Part shown: positions 29,208 to 40,376 of the stretch, piece by piece | Position numbering within the stretch: position 1 is the stretch's first letter | Layout of the letters: every line of letters starts with the position of its first letter | DNA from: Mayamaea pseudoterrestris | Lineage: Eukaryota; Bacillariophyta; Bacillariophyceae; Sellaphorales; Sellaphoraceae | Direction of reading: 5' to 3' | Length of the DNA: 64,000 bases | Assembly: GCA_027923505.1 (NCBI GenBank) | Contig: BROI01000004.1 | Span: 434,001 to 498,000 of the forward strand | Program-made: the position numbers and the translations under genes | The notes under the pieces: model-generated | Told to the model about the DNA's origin: nothing | The model's input: only the letters and a program-made list of their open reading frames with translations | Database searches by the model: none

Positions 29208-31406
29208 ATGAACCAAACGCGCTTTACCGCTCTCGGACCGCCGAATCCAATCGACTACCTTCGCGCCGTCCAAAAAGCGCGAGGCGATGACACCATGGAT
29301 CTTCGTCGGTACGACTCGGACGATGAAGGCGGCGACCAAGCGAATGGCAATCTTTCCACCACAGACTTGTTTGAACGCGAAAAGAGAAAAGCGTTGGAGG
29401 AGGAAAGCTGCAAGCAGCAGCTGGAGGAGCCTCCCGCCCGCGAACGACCACAGGAAGGTGCCGCGTGGCCCTACCGCGAGAACCTTTCCTTCACGCGATC
29501 CTTGACCTTTTACGGAGCGGGCGCCGTGACGCAGGAGAGTGAGAGCGCCTGCTTGTACATTCAGCATGCGAGAAACATGCGGCAAAAGTACTTTGGAGGC
29601 AAGGCTGTTCATGTTAGTGAACCTCAACTGCTCGAGGATGAGTCTGGTCGACTCTTGTTTCGCATGGGTCCAGATGGCGTTGCCGAGATTTATAATCAGG
29701 ACGCTCCCGACAATAATTTGATTCACGTTCCATCCATTGACAAGTTCCGCAAGGATTATGATCGTCTCGTCGAAATGTGCTCGGAGGGAGCCATGCGCAG
29801 CTACTGCTTTCAGCGGCTTCAAATGCTTAGCACCAACTACAAGATGCACACGACCATGAACTCGGCCGTGGAGCGGCAGGAACAAAGTAGCTTGCTTGGA
29901 ACTGACTTTTATCGAACCATGAAGATTGATAATCACATTCATGGAGCTGCTTCCATGACGGCCAAGCAGTTTGTCGAGTTTGTTCGAGGCAAGCTCGAGA
30001 CGGAGGGAGATACGATTGTCTTTCAGGACGATCGCACCTTGAGCCACGTCTTTCGCGATGCTGGACTGGACCTGGATCACATGACCATTGATGCCTTCAA
30101 CGTACTGGCTGATTACTCGGTGTATCAACGGTTCGATAATTTCAACCAGCAGTTTTCGCCCTTTGCCTTGGCGGACATGAGACGCATCTTTTTGAAATCG
30201 ACAAACCATCAGAACGGTCGTTACTTTGCCGAGCTACTCAAGATTGTGTTGAATCGCCACGAACTCTCCAAGGGACACAACTCGGCCTGTGAGATGCGCT
30301 TGTCAATCTACGGCATGGAACGTGAGGAATGGTACGACTTGGCCAAGTGGATGCTCACCGACTGGGAGCATGACGATTTTCCGGGCCCAATGATATCGTC
30401 GCACAATCGGTGGTTGGTGCAGATTCCAAGGTTGTGGCGCATCTACTGTCAAAAGCCAACGATGAATGGAAAGCCGAGGTCATTCATGGAGATGCTGGAA
30501 AATATTTTTGAGCCGCTGTTCGATGCAACGCTGCATCCAGATGAATATCCAGAGATTGCCGAGGCGATGAAGCACATTGTTGGGTTTGATTCAGTGGACG
30601 ACGAAGGCTGCCTGGAGGAAGTATGCGGGAACGAGCGCCCGCAGGAGTGGACATCGGATAAAAATCCGTCGTATGCTTGGCAACTTTACTACATTTGGGC
30701 AAACATGGAAGTTTTGAACCGACTTCGCTCGGCGCGTGGTCTTAATACGTTTGCTTTTCGTCCACACGCAGGTGAGACTGGAGACCCGATGCATCTTGCT
30801 GCGACATACATTCTTTGCCAGTCAATAAATCACGGAATCTTGCTTGACATGCAAGTGAGCCTGCAGTACCTTTACTACCTAGACCAAGTTGGTCTGTCGA
30901 TAAGTCCCTTGTCGAACAACTTTTTGTTTCGTAAGATTGCGGACAATCCATTCAACAAATTCTTTCGACGCGGTTTGAATGTGACACTATCGACGGACGA
31001 CCCGCTGCTATTCCACATGTCGGACGATGCTCTCTTAGAAGAATATTCAGTTGCCAGGGCCACTTTCGACTTGAGTATGACGGATATGATGGAGATGGCT
31101 CGGAACTCGGTTTTGCAGTCCGGCTTTGAGAACGACTTTAAACGCAAATGGTTGGGCAAAGACTATCAGCGCGGGTTGACGTTTTGCGATGAAAACATTA
31201 CACATGTACCCTTAATTCGTGCTAAATTTCGTGCGGAGCACTTGGCTATCGAGCACATGCTCGTTCAATTGGTTGCCGCTGGCAAAGGTAGCAGGGTGCT
31301 GGATGAAATGAAGGTTCAGTTTGGTCTGGCTCGAGACGCGCATCGCAAGGTGCTGTTTGAAAACTTTGAATCTGTCCCAGAATTCCCGGAAAGGGGTCAG
31401 TTGTAA
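29208..31406 (+). CDS. AMPD: AMP deaminase
   Basis: A single exon of 732 aa. AMP deaminase converts AMP to IMP plus ammonia in the purine nucleotide cycle, in the cytosol. The metal- and substrate-binding motifs are clear: KIDNHIHGAASM (~240-251, first His-X-His), RPHAGETGDPMH (~520-531), and STDDPLLFHMSDDALLEEYS (~605-624, the conserved Asp-Asp-Pro). These match eukaryotic AMP deaminases along the whole C-terminal 500 residues. The ~130-residue N-terminal part is Glu/Lys/Arg-rich and variable, as usual in this family, with a conserved SLTFYGAGAVTQ patch. No signal peptide is apparent. It converges on the polo-like kinase, with 97 bp between the two stop codons. Confidence 0.96.
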   Translation: MNQTRFTALGPPNPIDYLRAVQKARGDDTMDLRRYDSDDEGGDQANGNLSTTDLFEREKRKALEEESCKQQLEEPPARERPQEGAAWPYRENLSFTRSLTFYGAGAVTQESESACLYIQHARNMRQKYFGGKAVHVSEPQLLEDESGRLLFRMGPDGVAEIYNQDAPDNNLIHVPSIDKFRKDYDRLVEMCSEGAMRSYCFQRLQMLSTNYKMHTTMNSAVERQEQSSLLGTDFYRTMKIDNHIHGAASMTAKQFVEFVRGKLETEGDTIVFQDDRTLSHVFRDAGLDLDHMTIDAFNVLADYSVYQRFDNFNQQFSPFALADMRRIFLKSTNHQNGRYFAELLKIVLNRHELSKGHNSACEMRLSIYGMEREEWYDLAKWMLTDWEHDDFPGPMISSHNRWLVQIPRLWRIYCQKPTMNGKPRSFMEMLENIFEPLFDATLHPDEYPEIAEAMKHIVGFDSVDDEGCLEEVCGNERPQEWTSDKNPSYAWQLYYIWANMEVLNRLRSARGLNTFAFRPHAGETGDPMHLAATYILCQSINHGILLDMQVSLQYLYYLDQVGLSISPLSNNFLFRKIADNPFNKFFRRGLNVTLSTDDPLLFHMSDDALLEEYSVARATFDLSMTDMMEMARNSVLQSGFENDFKRKWLGKDYQRGLTFCDENITHVPLIRAKFRAEHLAIEHMLVQLVAAGKGSRVLDEMKVQFGLARDAHRKVLFENFESVPEFPERGQL

Positions 31407-31503
31407 ACGAACTAACAAATAAATATAGAGAAAGGCAAGCAATTTTCTATAAGTTTGTTAAATCAGTCTGTTAATAAGACGAATGTTGCACTGCTCGTCC
31501 ACT

Positions 31504-34179
31504 CTAAGCTAAGCACGTGTCTTGGCATCGGCGGCCAGTGATCAGCTGAGTAATAATGTCCTTCGTGTAGCGCAGACGCTTCTCCATGTCGGTGGAGGAA
31601 GCGACAAGGTCACTTGTAAAGTTGTAAGTCGTTCGCTCGCGGTTCTTGTCGACATATGTGATGTAGCGTTCGTCGGGCGTAATTAACAACTCCGTTTGGT
31701 CGTAAAATACAACCTGAACCGTTTGATTGCTCAAGCGGAATAGGATTGCATGCTTTGTACGCAACCACTTCTTAACAAACACAAAGTTGGTCGGTAAATG
31801 AGGGGTACTTGAAGTCGGAATCACATCATCCTCTGTGCCCTTGTGATGCTCCATGAGATAGCTCTGAAAGTGCTTCAATAGAGTAACTTTCTTTTTGAGC
31901 GATTCAGGATACTTCGAAAGCGTATAGGTTTCGATAAGAGCTTCGGCCCGTCCACTGTCCTCCGTCTTTCTGCGCTCAATATACTGGAATGTTTCACTAT
32001 GAGCATCAAGCACTGTTTTGGTCGAGTCGTTGAAATATACTCCAGAACATTGGTCATTCAGTAGGAAGCCAAGACCATATTTGGCCGTATAATCGACATA
32101 ACGTGTGACCCATTTGCGTGGACCGTAACACAACGAGACTGGTCTCACGTGCGTGCCTCGAAAGAAGCCCGGTCGCGATATAGGTCCGTCCAAGACGGCG
32201 TCGAGGCGGTCCGCAATGCGAAGAAGAACCTCTGTGTCGCCACCAGAAGTTGACATTGTGGAGGTAGCTGACATCGCAACCGATGCTGTCGACTGGCTCC
32301 GAGTCATACTAACGGCTCGCGGCAGTGATGACTCGGCAAGCGACATTGCCTTCGTCTGACGAATCAACGAATCCTCATATGACGAGACTCGTGATGGGGC
32401 ACCTGGCGGCTTTTCTCGTCCCGTTCCAGCGGATTCGTCATAGATTCGAAAGTCTGTTTTGCATTGCTGAGTTTGTCGAGAAGCAACACCCGAATTGGCC
32501 ATGGCAGTTCGGACGATTCGCTGCATGTTGATACCTGGCTCCCCAAGTTTTGTGTCGGCGATTGACGCAACTGTTGACTTGGTGTTGGGGTCATGATATC
32601 CTAGCGGCTGTCGTCGCCCAGAAACGCTTCCAAGGATCTTGCTATTTGAAGTATCGTTCTTGCGAACGAAAAAGATAATGCCCGATTCATCAATTCCCCA
32701 AGTAGGTGGCAAATGCAGTACACTGGACGGCAACGATCGCGGAATAGAGCTCCACGACAAGAAAGGATGCGCTTCGATCATGTCAATTGACGGACTAAAT
32801 GAAGAACGAGTTATTACAAAGTTGACATGAGACATGCAGCAGGAGGTGAAATGAATGCATTTGCAGACAACCAGATTGACGTACCGATCTGCCGGATTGC
32901 TTTGGAGCAGCATCTCAATCAAATCCTTGGCTTCATTTGAAAGGTTAACGTGGCTCGGAAAGCTGTACATATTGCTCAGAATACGCTGGTATGTCGACTT
33001 GACATCCTTGGATTCGTACGGCGGTTTTCCGACCAAGATAGTGTACAAAATGACTCCAATGGACCAAATGTCAACTTCAAAAGAGTGACCACGCTTGCTC
33101 TTATCACCTTGTATAACTTCCGGTGCAATGTAGTTGGGTGTACCGCAGATTGTCTTGCGCTTCTCGTCGCGATCTTCCAAACGACATGCAAGACCAAGGT
33201 CGCCAACCTTAATGTGAACATTCTTGTCGAGAAAAAGGTTGCCCAACTTGAGATCACGATGTATAACATTCATGTTGTGCATGTAGCGCACCGCTTTCAA
33301 GATCTGCGCCGTGAAAAAGGCAGCTTCTGGTTCGGTCAATCGCTTGCGACGCTTGATCATCTCGTTCATGCTTTGATTGTGACACAGCTCGAGCAAGATG
33401 TAGCAATTGTCGCGATCCTCAAAGTAATGCTTGTATTCACAAATCTGATCATGCTTGAGCATGCGATGAATCTTGATTTCAGTTTGCAGCTGTGAAAGGC
33501 AAAAGGAAAGCGGAGGTGTGAGTCAGTGACATTTCGACATTACATGCTCGACGTGACGGTGACTCAAGTGCACTCGGTTGAGTCGTACCTTCTGGCGAGC
33601 TCTCGTCTTGACAAGGTTTGCCTTTGGAACCAGCTTGACGGCGTAATTCTTGTTCGTGTCGAGGGCGGTGCAAAGGTACACCTTGGCAAAGCCACCCTTG
33701 CCAAGCATGCGTCCACGACGGTACATGTGCGTCGTAAACCCATCTCCATTGGGGCGCTTGCGTCTTTCTTCAATCATGACTTCCTCGCCATCAATTGGAA
33801 CTGGCGAATCGCAATGAATCTGGTCGGGACTGGCCGTGCTGCTGGTCGTAGTATTTTCCTTGTGAATGCTGCTGCGCGTATTCATCAATGAACTCGTACG
33901 GACGAGTCGTTCCGTCTGTTGGTCCGACATGGATGCAGTATAGTCGCGATCCGCGCCGCGACGAGAGCTACCGTTGATTGAGCCAGACTCGGTAATTGCA
34001 GCGAGATTGTTCATGTTGCCCGATGGATCGAGGACTGACAAGACTCGCATTTTGGACGTGGATGACGAGCTGTCTGACATCTTTCGTAAATTCATTTTGC
34101 TCCTTGAAAAGCCGCTTTCTTTAAATCCGGACTCGACCACAGGCTCGTAAAACTGATATCCAGCCGTCGTACTTGCCAT
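31504..34179 (-). CDS. PLK: polo-like kinase (kinase domain plus two polo boxes)
   Basis: Three exons: 34179-33589, 33489-32885 and 32794-31504; introns of 99 and 90 nt; 828 aa. The second intron is a multiple of three and has no stop, but splicing it restores NPADRPSIDMIEAHPFLS, the polo-kinase consensus. Kinase domain ~155-430: GKGGFAKVY loop, AVK lysine, HRDLKLGNLFL catalytic loop, GDLGLA (Asp-Leu-Gly instead of Asp-Phe-Gly), and a KTICGTPNYIAPE activation segment. Polo box 1 begins near KWVTRYVDYTAKYGLGF (Trp ~627) and polo box 2 near LRTKHAILFRLSN. The His and Lys that clamp phosphopeptides in human PLK1 are Gln765 and Glu767 here. The N-terminal ~150 residues are Ser-rich and disordered. 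PLKs drive mitotic entry, spindle and cytokinesis steps. Confidence 0.95.
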
Positions 34180-34601
34180 CTTTGATTGTTGTTACGTAGA
34201 TGGAGAAGAGTCTGTACTGTAGTGAAGAATGTGTGACGGTTGGCTTGTGATCGCTGAAATGTCAATGCTTCCTCCGTATGGTCTGCTCAGTTTCGCAACT
34301 GAAAGTCTCACGAATGCAAGCAGCGAATATAGTGCAGCTGACAAGGCAGTAATGGCTACACCGTGTAGTCTTTGGACTTGATCGATTGCAAGAGGCAGCT
34401 TCAAACGAACGAGACAGCAATGTGATGGAATGCATCGGATGATGGCGAGCGCCTGCGCCGCACGGCAACGGTCTTGCGAATTTGAAAAAGGTATCTTCGC
34501 GATGATGCGTCATGACCGAATGAGTCCCGGACCGACGTGTATGATGGTAAGACATTCGACGATGCATCAAAGGATCCGTCACAAATCAATACTCGATCAC
34601 C
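34180..34601. promoter_or_regulatory. 422-bp divergent upstream region (PLK / small membrane protein)
   Basis: Lies between start codons at 34179 (minus) and 34602 (plus). No RNA gene or further ORF with support was seen. Both promoters must be here. Confidence 0.5.
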
Positions 34602-35172
34602 ATGAACAAGCCTCGACAGAATCTCGATCAGTTGTTTGCCTTTGACGCTATCACATCTTTATTCTTCGGTGGTGTGGCTTTGTTAGCACCACATGGGATT
34701 CTTACGTTTCTTTCGGGTGGTTTCTATAACCACTCCGTGCATGAAACTTTGAAGTTCGTTTTGTACAGAAGGATATTCTTGTTCACTGACTAACAGGTAG
34801 AAAGAAGCAGCGCCATGTCTTATTATGAAAGTCGAATGACTCCATAAACTCACTTTTGGATTGGGTTTGCTTTTCTTTTACAGACTGTATGGATGTTTGC
34901 GACTCGCTAGCGGCTGGATTCTTTGGCACGTTCGAGCCGTCGACGATGGCATGTTCCGTCGCCACGTTTGTGAGGCACTCTTTGTCTGCTACCTTTTACA
35001 AGCGATGGCCGTGTTGCGTGCACAATTCACAGACCGACACACGTTAGTCAACTGGATTGCCATCATTCTGTTGCTGAGCATGTCAGCCGGGTACGGAACC
35101 TTTCGATGCGGCAAGGGTGGACATCTTATACGAGTATATCAGCTGCCTACTTCATCGGGGTGTCTTGACTGA
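34602..35172 (+). CDS. small multi-pass membrane protein of unknown function
   Basis: Two exons, 34602-34753 and 34884-35172, join in frame across a 130-nt intron to give 146 aa. Splicing joins HSVHETLK to LYGCLRLASGWILWHVRAV, which reads as one continuous conserved-looking membrane protein. The donor (GTTCGT) is weak but the acceptor has a strong pyrimidine tract. About four hydrophobic spans are visible: SLFFGGVALLAPHGILTFL, GCLRLASGWILW, ALFVCYLLQAMAVL and LVNWIAIILLLSMSAGYGTF. No enzyme motif or signal peptide. It resembles widespread small four-helix membrane proteins of unassigned role; I cannot name the family. Confidence 0.75.
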
Positions 35173-35550
35173 TTCGGAACCGGAAGGCGCGGCAGGTGTA
35201 AGTATGATAAGTGACCTAGCAAACTGAGTGGACGAATAGTACAGTTCAAGGTGAGCCGGCACTAGCGGAATGGAGAAGCGACATCATGATGTCGTTTGCT
35301 CTTATTTGTTCCGCCATTGTCGATTTGTTTCGTCGTGCAAAGTTGAACAAGTAATGGTTTGTTGTGTGGGTTGCTGATGATGCATACAAAACTGTAGAAG
35401 ACGAATACTGTACGGCAAGGAACGGAGCCTTGTGATAGCTTCTTACGTATGCCACTTCTTAAGTCGCTTGCAATCATGTACAATCGCCATACAGTTTTGA
35501 GGTCATAAACAAACGAGATAGCCAACTGAGAAAACAAAATCTATAATGTC
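35173..35550. other. 378-bp convergent intergenic region
   Basis: Lies between the stop codons of the small membrane protein (plus) and MCM3 (minus). It contains both 3' ends. No gene or repeat recognised. Confidence 0.5.
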
Positions 35551-38108
35551 TTAATCGTCGAGAGTATAAAGTACATCGTTGGAAATCATAATGCGTTCGT
35601 CCGCTTCCAAAGAAGCAATTGCAGCCGTAATTGCGTCGGATGACGTCTCACCAACTTGTTCAGCTGTCAAGTCGGATATACCCAGGTTTCCGCCATTGTC
35701 AAGAATCAGATTCCAGATTTTGGTCTTTAAATCTTGCTCGCGACGCAGAGCAACATTGTCGGTGCGCACCTTCTTGCTCGGTGACTCATCCATTGCATCC
35801 TCGACTTGTCCGTCGGTGGATTCGCTATCCGACTCTTCCTCGTCAGTGACAATGCGTCGTTTCGTCGCCGCTGGCTCGGACATCGAGTTGGAAGTGGTAG
35901 TTGTAGTGTTTTCATGGTACAGAGCAAATCCAAGAATGTCCATGGCAGCCTCGCAGTCAGGTTCGGCTTCGACAAACTCACTGAGACGGGCCTTAGCGTG
36001 GGCGGTAGCCAGACGAATAACGGTCTCCAAGCTACGGGCAGTAATGGGAAGAGTCCTTTCGTCTTGTCTGGCTCGCATTTCAGCGTAGCGGTTAGCAATG
36101 AACTCCCTTGCAGCGTCAGTGAGGACAGGCTGCATACGCATCTTGGCAAAGTGTATGAACTTTCGAAGGAATTCGTGCTGTAGAACGTCGTTAGAGTGTT
36201 GGTCATCGTCCGAGTCGCAAGCTTCTGTTTGATAACGCCCGCGCTGCCAAACGGATTGCACCCGCGAAGTGTCACCTGCAATATCCTCCCGGTCTGAATC
36301 ATCGTCATCGTAGTCACTGTCGTGCCCAGTTTGACCATGGTTGCTGCGATAACGGTGTCCCCGAATCACATGCGTTGCAATTCTACGGTCCGCCTCGGGG
36401 TCCATCTGGTCTAAGACGACAAACAAAAGATCAAAACGACTGAGTAGCGAGTCCGGCAGTCCAATGTTCTCTTGAATACGCCGACGACGATCATATTGCC
36501 CGTAAACAGGGTTGGCTGCAGCAAGAACGGAACATCTAGCGTTTAAACTTGCGTGAATTCCAGCCTTGGCGATTGTAACTGTTTGCTGTTCCATGGCTTC
36601 GTGAATGGCGACGCGATCATTCTCCCCCATTTTGTCGAATTCGTCGACACAAACCAAACCCCTGTCGGCCAAAACCATTGCACCGGCTTCTAGTCGTCGC
36701 TCTCGAGTGTCAGGATCTGAAGTAACTGCAGCAGTCAAACCTACACCGGACGATCCCTTTCCGGTTGTAGAGACGGCCAGTGGAGCAATCGTCATGGCAG
36801 CACGTAGTAGCTGACTCTTGGCTGTAGAGGGATCTCCGACCATGAGAATATTTATGTCTCCACGAAGATGCGTGCCGTTATCAAGATTCTTTTCGACTCC
36901 AGATAGCAACTGAAGCGCCAATGCCTTTTTGATAATGTTATGGCCGTGAATAGAAGGCGAAATGCTCCGACCAAGGATCGACAAGATGTCCTTGCGACTT
37001 GCAAGTGAACGAATCATTCGAATATCAGACGGCTCAAAGTTTAAATGGCTAACGTCTCGACCAACGACTTGTACATTGTTGACAAGAACAACAGTCCGAA
37101 AGACTCCCGACGACGTTTGCTGCCCATTCGACGTTCGAGCAAGCGCCCTGTATACTCCAACGACCATGACTCTATCGCCAGGCTTGATGCGATCCACCAA
37201 GTCGTGATCCAAAATGAGTTCGACCGATCGAGGCAACTGTCCCATTGGAGCCTTCTCCGGCATTTCCTGCAATGTAATTGTTTGATGGTCCTTGTATGAG
37301 CTCAAACCAAACTCTGTCTCAAGATCATGTCCTTCGCTATCCTTGGTCGGGTACACGGCAGACGTAATGTTGATGATTCGATCCTTCAATTCACGCCCTT
37401 GCGCGTCAATAGCATTCAATCCAAGGTTCGGGTCCGTCGCATCCACGTAGTCGCGAACTTGATGTTGCTTCGTATCGGGGCAGTAGTGCACTGATCGGAC
37501 AACCTTTGGTTTGATGGTGGAAACTTGCGTCGCGACGCCTTCCACGCACACGAGTTGACGAAGAGACGCCGAAGTCAATTGACGAGGACTGGATGGTGAT
37601 GCACCGACAGGTCCAGCGAGCGCGACCTTTATTTTGACTCCTAATTGAACGGATTAAATGCGATGAATGCCGAGTCAGTCTTAGCATTGCTCGGCCTCGT
37701 CAACGGCCATCAACCGCAATCAATATATAAACTCACCTTCCTTGTCATATCCAGGACGCTGCTCCGTCGCTACATTGTGACAAGCTGCTTCCAGCGCTCT
37801 CATATGACGAAGAGGATCAAGGCGCATGAGCCTCGACATTTGTCCATCGCCTCGACTCCGCAGCTCGGCCAAGCTGATGGAGACGCGAGGACTTCCAGCC
37901 GCTGAATCCTTAATCGCATGAAAGTCATCGATAGTAGTAGCAATACGATCGGCTAGCTGCAGGCGCTGTTAATGAAAAGCAAGGAAGTAATGAGTTGATG
38001 GTATATTAGTTAATGCTGCCGCAGGGAGGTGCGTGTTGCGGCGAAACTTACATCGTCGTTTAGAAACGACTCGTACTGCTCGAGTAAATCATCATATGAC
38101 TCCGCCAT
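35551..38108 (-). CDS. MCM3: DNA replication licensing factor MCM3
   Basis: Three exons: 38108-38052, 37965-37737 and 37640-35551; introns of 86 and 96 nt; 791 aa, close to the usual MCM3 length. MCM3 is one of six subunits of the MCM2-7 replicative helicase. The AAA+ core shows Walker A GDPSTAKSQLLR (~362), Walker B VCVDEFDKM, sensor AAANPVYGQYDRR and the arginine finger in LLSRFDLLF. Choice of MCM3 over other MCMs rests on the YGQYD sequence after sensor 1 and DQMDPEADRRIATHVIRGHRYR. The N-terminal part contains LVCVEGVATQVSTIKPKVV (OB-fold). An acidic insert (DYDDDDSDRED) and a C-terminal winged-helix-like tail follow. The short first exon encodes MAESYDDLLEQYESFL. Confidence 0.96.
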
Positions 38109-38421
38109 TGATGAATCGCCTATATGCGTCTATAAACAATGAATGATATGAAATACAAGCCCCTTTTGATTGTTGGCGCTTCCCTGCAACCTCTTGCTGA
38201 TCGGAGAAGTGCATGCCGTCTCGACGATCCGAGATGGACCGCCATCGAACGCCAGCCGTGCCGCGTCCACAACAATCGGCTAATTTTCTCGCATGTGGTA
38301 TCCATCTCGATCAGCTATGCAATAACTCCTATGGCAAACAAAGCTACGAATATACCATATATAGGAGTACTTATAGTCGTAGTGAAATTAGTAAATGCGA
38401 GGAACCTTAAAATATCTAGCT
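38109..38421. other. 313-bp intergenic region upstream of MCM3
   Basis: Between the MCM3 start and the RPN10 stop, both minus strand. It should contain the MCM3 promoter; no clear E2F-type site or other element was found by eye. Confidence 0.45.
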
Positions 38422-39621
38422 TTATTCCTTGCTAGAGTCATCCTTCTTCTCGGCATCCTTCTTGGCCAATGCTTTGCGCAATGCTTCCTGAATCGCAGGA
38501 TCATTAGGATCGACACCGCTCGTACCCAAGAGCTCGTTGACAAAAGCAGGGTCCTGGAACTGTCCTCCGCTTCCTTCGCTAGTGTCAGCAGCGTCGGCGT
38601 GCATGGACATTTGAAGCGCCATTTGCATGGCAGCGTCTTCGTCGTCATCTTCATCCTCACCCATGTTGACATCCATTGCCGCAGGCTTGGAATCTTCCTC
38701 CTCGTCCGCATTTGGCTCGTTTTCGTTCATGGACATGGCCAACGCCTGCTGCAACAACGCATCCTCCTCCGAAAGACCCATGGCAGCCGCTGCGTCCTGC
38801 ACCGTCGCATCCGTCATTTCGGCATCGCCCGATGGAGCACCATCCTGCGCGGCGGCAGCCGCCACCGATTCTTGTCGAGCTCGCTCCTCCTCCATACTAA
38901 TGCGAAGCGCCATGGCAAGCTCGGGATCCATGTTTGGATCAATGCCGCCGTAGTCAGCAAAATTGTCGCCTCCTCCACCTCCTCCTCCGCCGCCGCCAAA
39001 TCCTCCAGCAGCTGCACTCGCCGCAAACGCTCCACCAGACCCCGCCAGAATCGGACTACTCACCAATACATCGCTCAGCAAGACCCCCGGCGGAACCGTC
39101 ACCAAGTGACAAGTCCGCTCCTCATGCTCATTGCGTCCATTCGCCGCATCCACCAACTCGCGCAGCTTTTCCTCATTCTCCTCCAACTCACCCATGGCAA
39201 CAACGTCAATCGAAACATTATTCTTCTTGAGCTGCCGTCCAACCTTTTGCATCGCACGATTATCCACATTCGTCAATGGCGATCCCACAAAGAGAACAAT
39301 CTTTTGCGATCCATTCTTGTTGCGACGATGCTTGAGCGCCAGCGACGCCACTTGCACGGCCGACGTTAAATCGTCACTCGCTTGCGATTGCAGCGGCAGT
39401 TTGTGCAAGGCGCTCAGTATTTTTCCGACATCTTCGGTCGGACTCACCAGCAAATCCGTGCCGGCCGAAACACCCACGGTGCTTTCCGGATGCGACTGCG
39501 TCTTACAGCCCACGAGTAAGTTGGCAGCGTCCGTCTGGGCCTCCAGGCGGGTCGGAATGTAGTCGCCGTTGCGCATGTACTGCGAGCGATCCAAGAGAAT
39601 CATGCAGGATTCAAGTGGCAT
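38422..39621 (-). CDS. RPN10: 26S proteasome ubiquitin receptor RPN10/PSMD4
   Basis: A single exon of 399 aa. The ATG at 39621 is chosen because MPLESCMILLDRSQYMRNGD is the canonical RPN10 start; the open frame upstream is not conserved. Residues 1-190 form the von Willebrand A fold (ILLDRSQYMRNGDYIPTR, IVLFVGSPLTNVD) that fixes the protein in the regulatory particle. Then come a Gly-rich linker and three ubiquitin-interacting motifs: ELAMALRISMEEE (~237), ALLQQALAMSMNE (~285) and AAMQMALQMSMHA (~332). Each has the Ala-X-X-Met/Leu-Ser core. The C-terminus (FVNELLGTSGVDPNDPAIQE) is also typical. It captures ubiquitinated proteins for degradation. Three UIMs, rather than one or two, is at the high end for the family but seen in plants and algae. 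Confidence 0.97.
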   Translation of the reverse strand: MPLESCMILLDRSQYMRNGDYIPTRLEAQTDAANLLVGCKTQSHPESTVGVSAGTDLLVSPTEDVGKILSALHKLPLQSQASDDLTSAVQVASLALKHRRNKNGSQKIVLFVGSPLTNVDNRAMQKVGRQLKKNNVSIDVVAMGELEENEEKLRELVDAANGRNEHEERTCHLVTVPPGVLLSDVLVSSPILAGSGGAFAASAAAGGFGGGGGGGGGGDNFADYGGIDPNMDPELAMALRISMEEERARQESVAAAAAQDGAPSGDAEMTDATVQDAAAAMGLSEEDALLQQALAMSMNENEPNADEEEDSKPAAMDVNMGEDEDDDEDAAMQMALQMSMHADAADTSEGSGGQFQDPAFVNELLGTSGVDPNDPAIQEALRKALAKKDAEKKDDSSKE

Positions 39622-39899
39622 TGTTATTGTAGTAGTAGTTGATGATTGTAAACGAGAAAGGGTGGCGTTGAAAGAGCAAGAGCAGCGGCAAAAATCCCTT
39701 GTGACGCCGCAGGATCCGCAGCGAAGCGCGTCGATGCGGCGGCAGGGAATGTCGCAGCGAGATCCACGACGGAACATGAACATTCGTCGTCGCGCCCAAT
39801 ATGGCGATTGCTTTGATCAAACAGCTAAAATAGCTTCGTTTCTCTGCCTTTTCTACGATTATCAAAAATTATTGAAAGTATAGAAGCTTTTTTAACACC
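39622..39899. promoter_or_regulatory. 278-bp divergent upstream region (RPN10 / small membrane protein)
   Basis: Lies between start codons at 39621 (minus) and 39900 (plus). Nothing else recognised. Confidence 0.45.
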
Positions 39900-40232
39900 A
39901 TGATACATTTGCATGGTGAAGCGCTTGTCGTTGTGCTAGTCATCGTTGGCGTCTTTGTCACATGTCTTTTACTTCTAGCAGCCTGCCTTGGCTGCGGAAC
40001 GTGTCAATCGACGCGACGGATTCGTCGCAGTCAACCTCGAAGCTTTGAAACACTCAATGAACTATTGTTCGAGTTGGACAATGACGAAACTGGAGTGCTT
40101 ATGGAGCAAGGACGAGGACGCGAACAAGTCAGTATTGATTCGTTCTTCGTTGACATTTTGAAGGAGACAAAGCGAGCAACGAGATCACGAGACGACGATG
40201 ATGCAGGCGGCTTGGATGAACCTTTAATTTAG
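39900..40232 (+). CDS. small single-pass membrane protein, unknown
   Basis: 110 aa in one exon. One strongly hydrophobic span near the N-terminus (ALVVVLVIVGVFVTCLLLLA, ~8-30) is followed by a Cys-rich juxtamembrane patch (CLGCGTCQ, possible palmitoylation), a basic RRIRRSQPR stretch and an acidic C-terminal tail (~60 aa). By the positive-inside rule the tail should face the cytosol. No known domain. Coding potential is supported by position between two clear genes and by the tidy membrane topology, not by homology. The stop is 144 bp from the stop of the convergent ankyrin gene. Confidence 0.6.
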   Translation: MIHLHGEALVVVLVIVGVFVTCLLLLAACLGCGTCQSTRRIRRSQPRSFETLNELLFELDNDETGVLMEQGRGREQVSIDSFFVDILKETKRATRSRDDDDAGGLDEPLI

Positions 40233-40376
40233 TGAAATATATATAGATGCGTAATTTATATATAAAAGAACAATGAATGCATACTCGACAAAATCTGTAT
40301 GTGAAACTCTGGGCAGGCGACGTTGGTGCAGCATGTTTGCATGGTTGGCACGCATCATGTAGGATTTTACTTTTTC

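Noticed and set aside
29127-30209. 360-codon minus-strand ORF opposite AMP deaminase
   Set aside because: Antisense shadow; AMP deaminase motifs are unequivocal on the plus strand.
38395-39369. 324-codon plus-strand ORF opposite RPN10
   Set aside because: Antisense shadow of the acidic, Met/Ala-rich RPN10 coding sequence.
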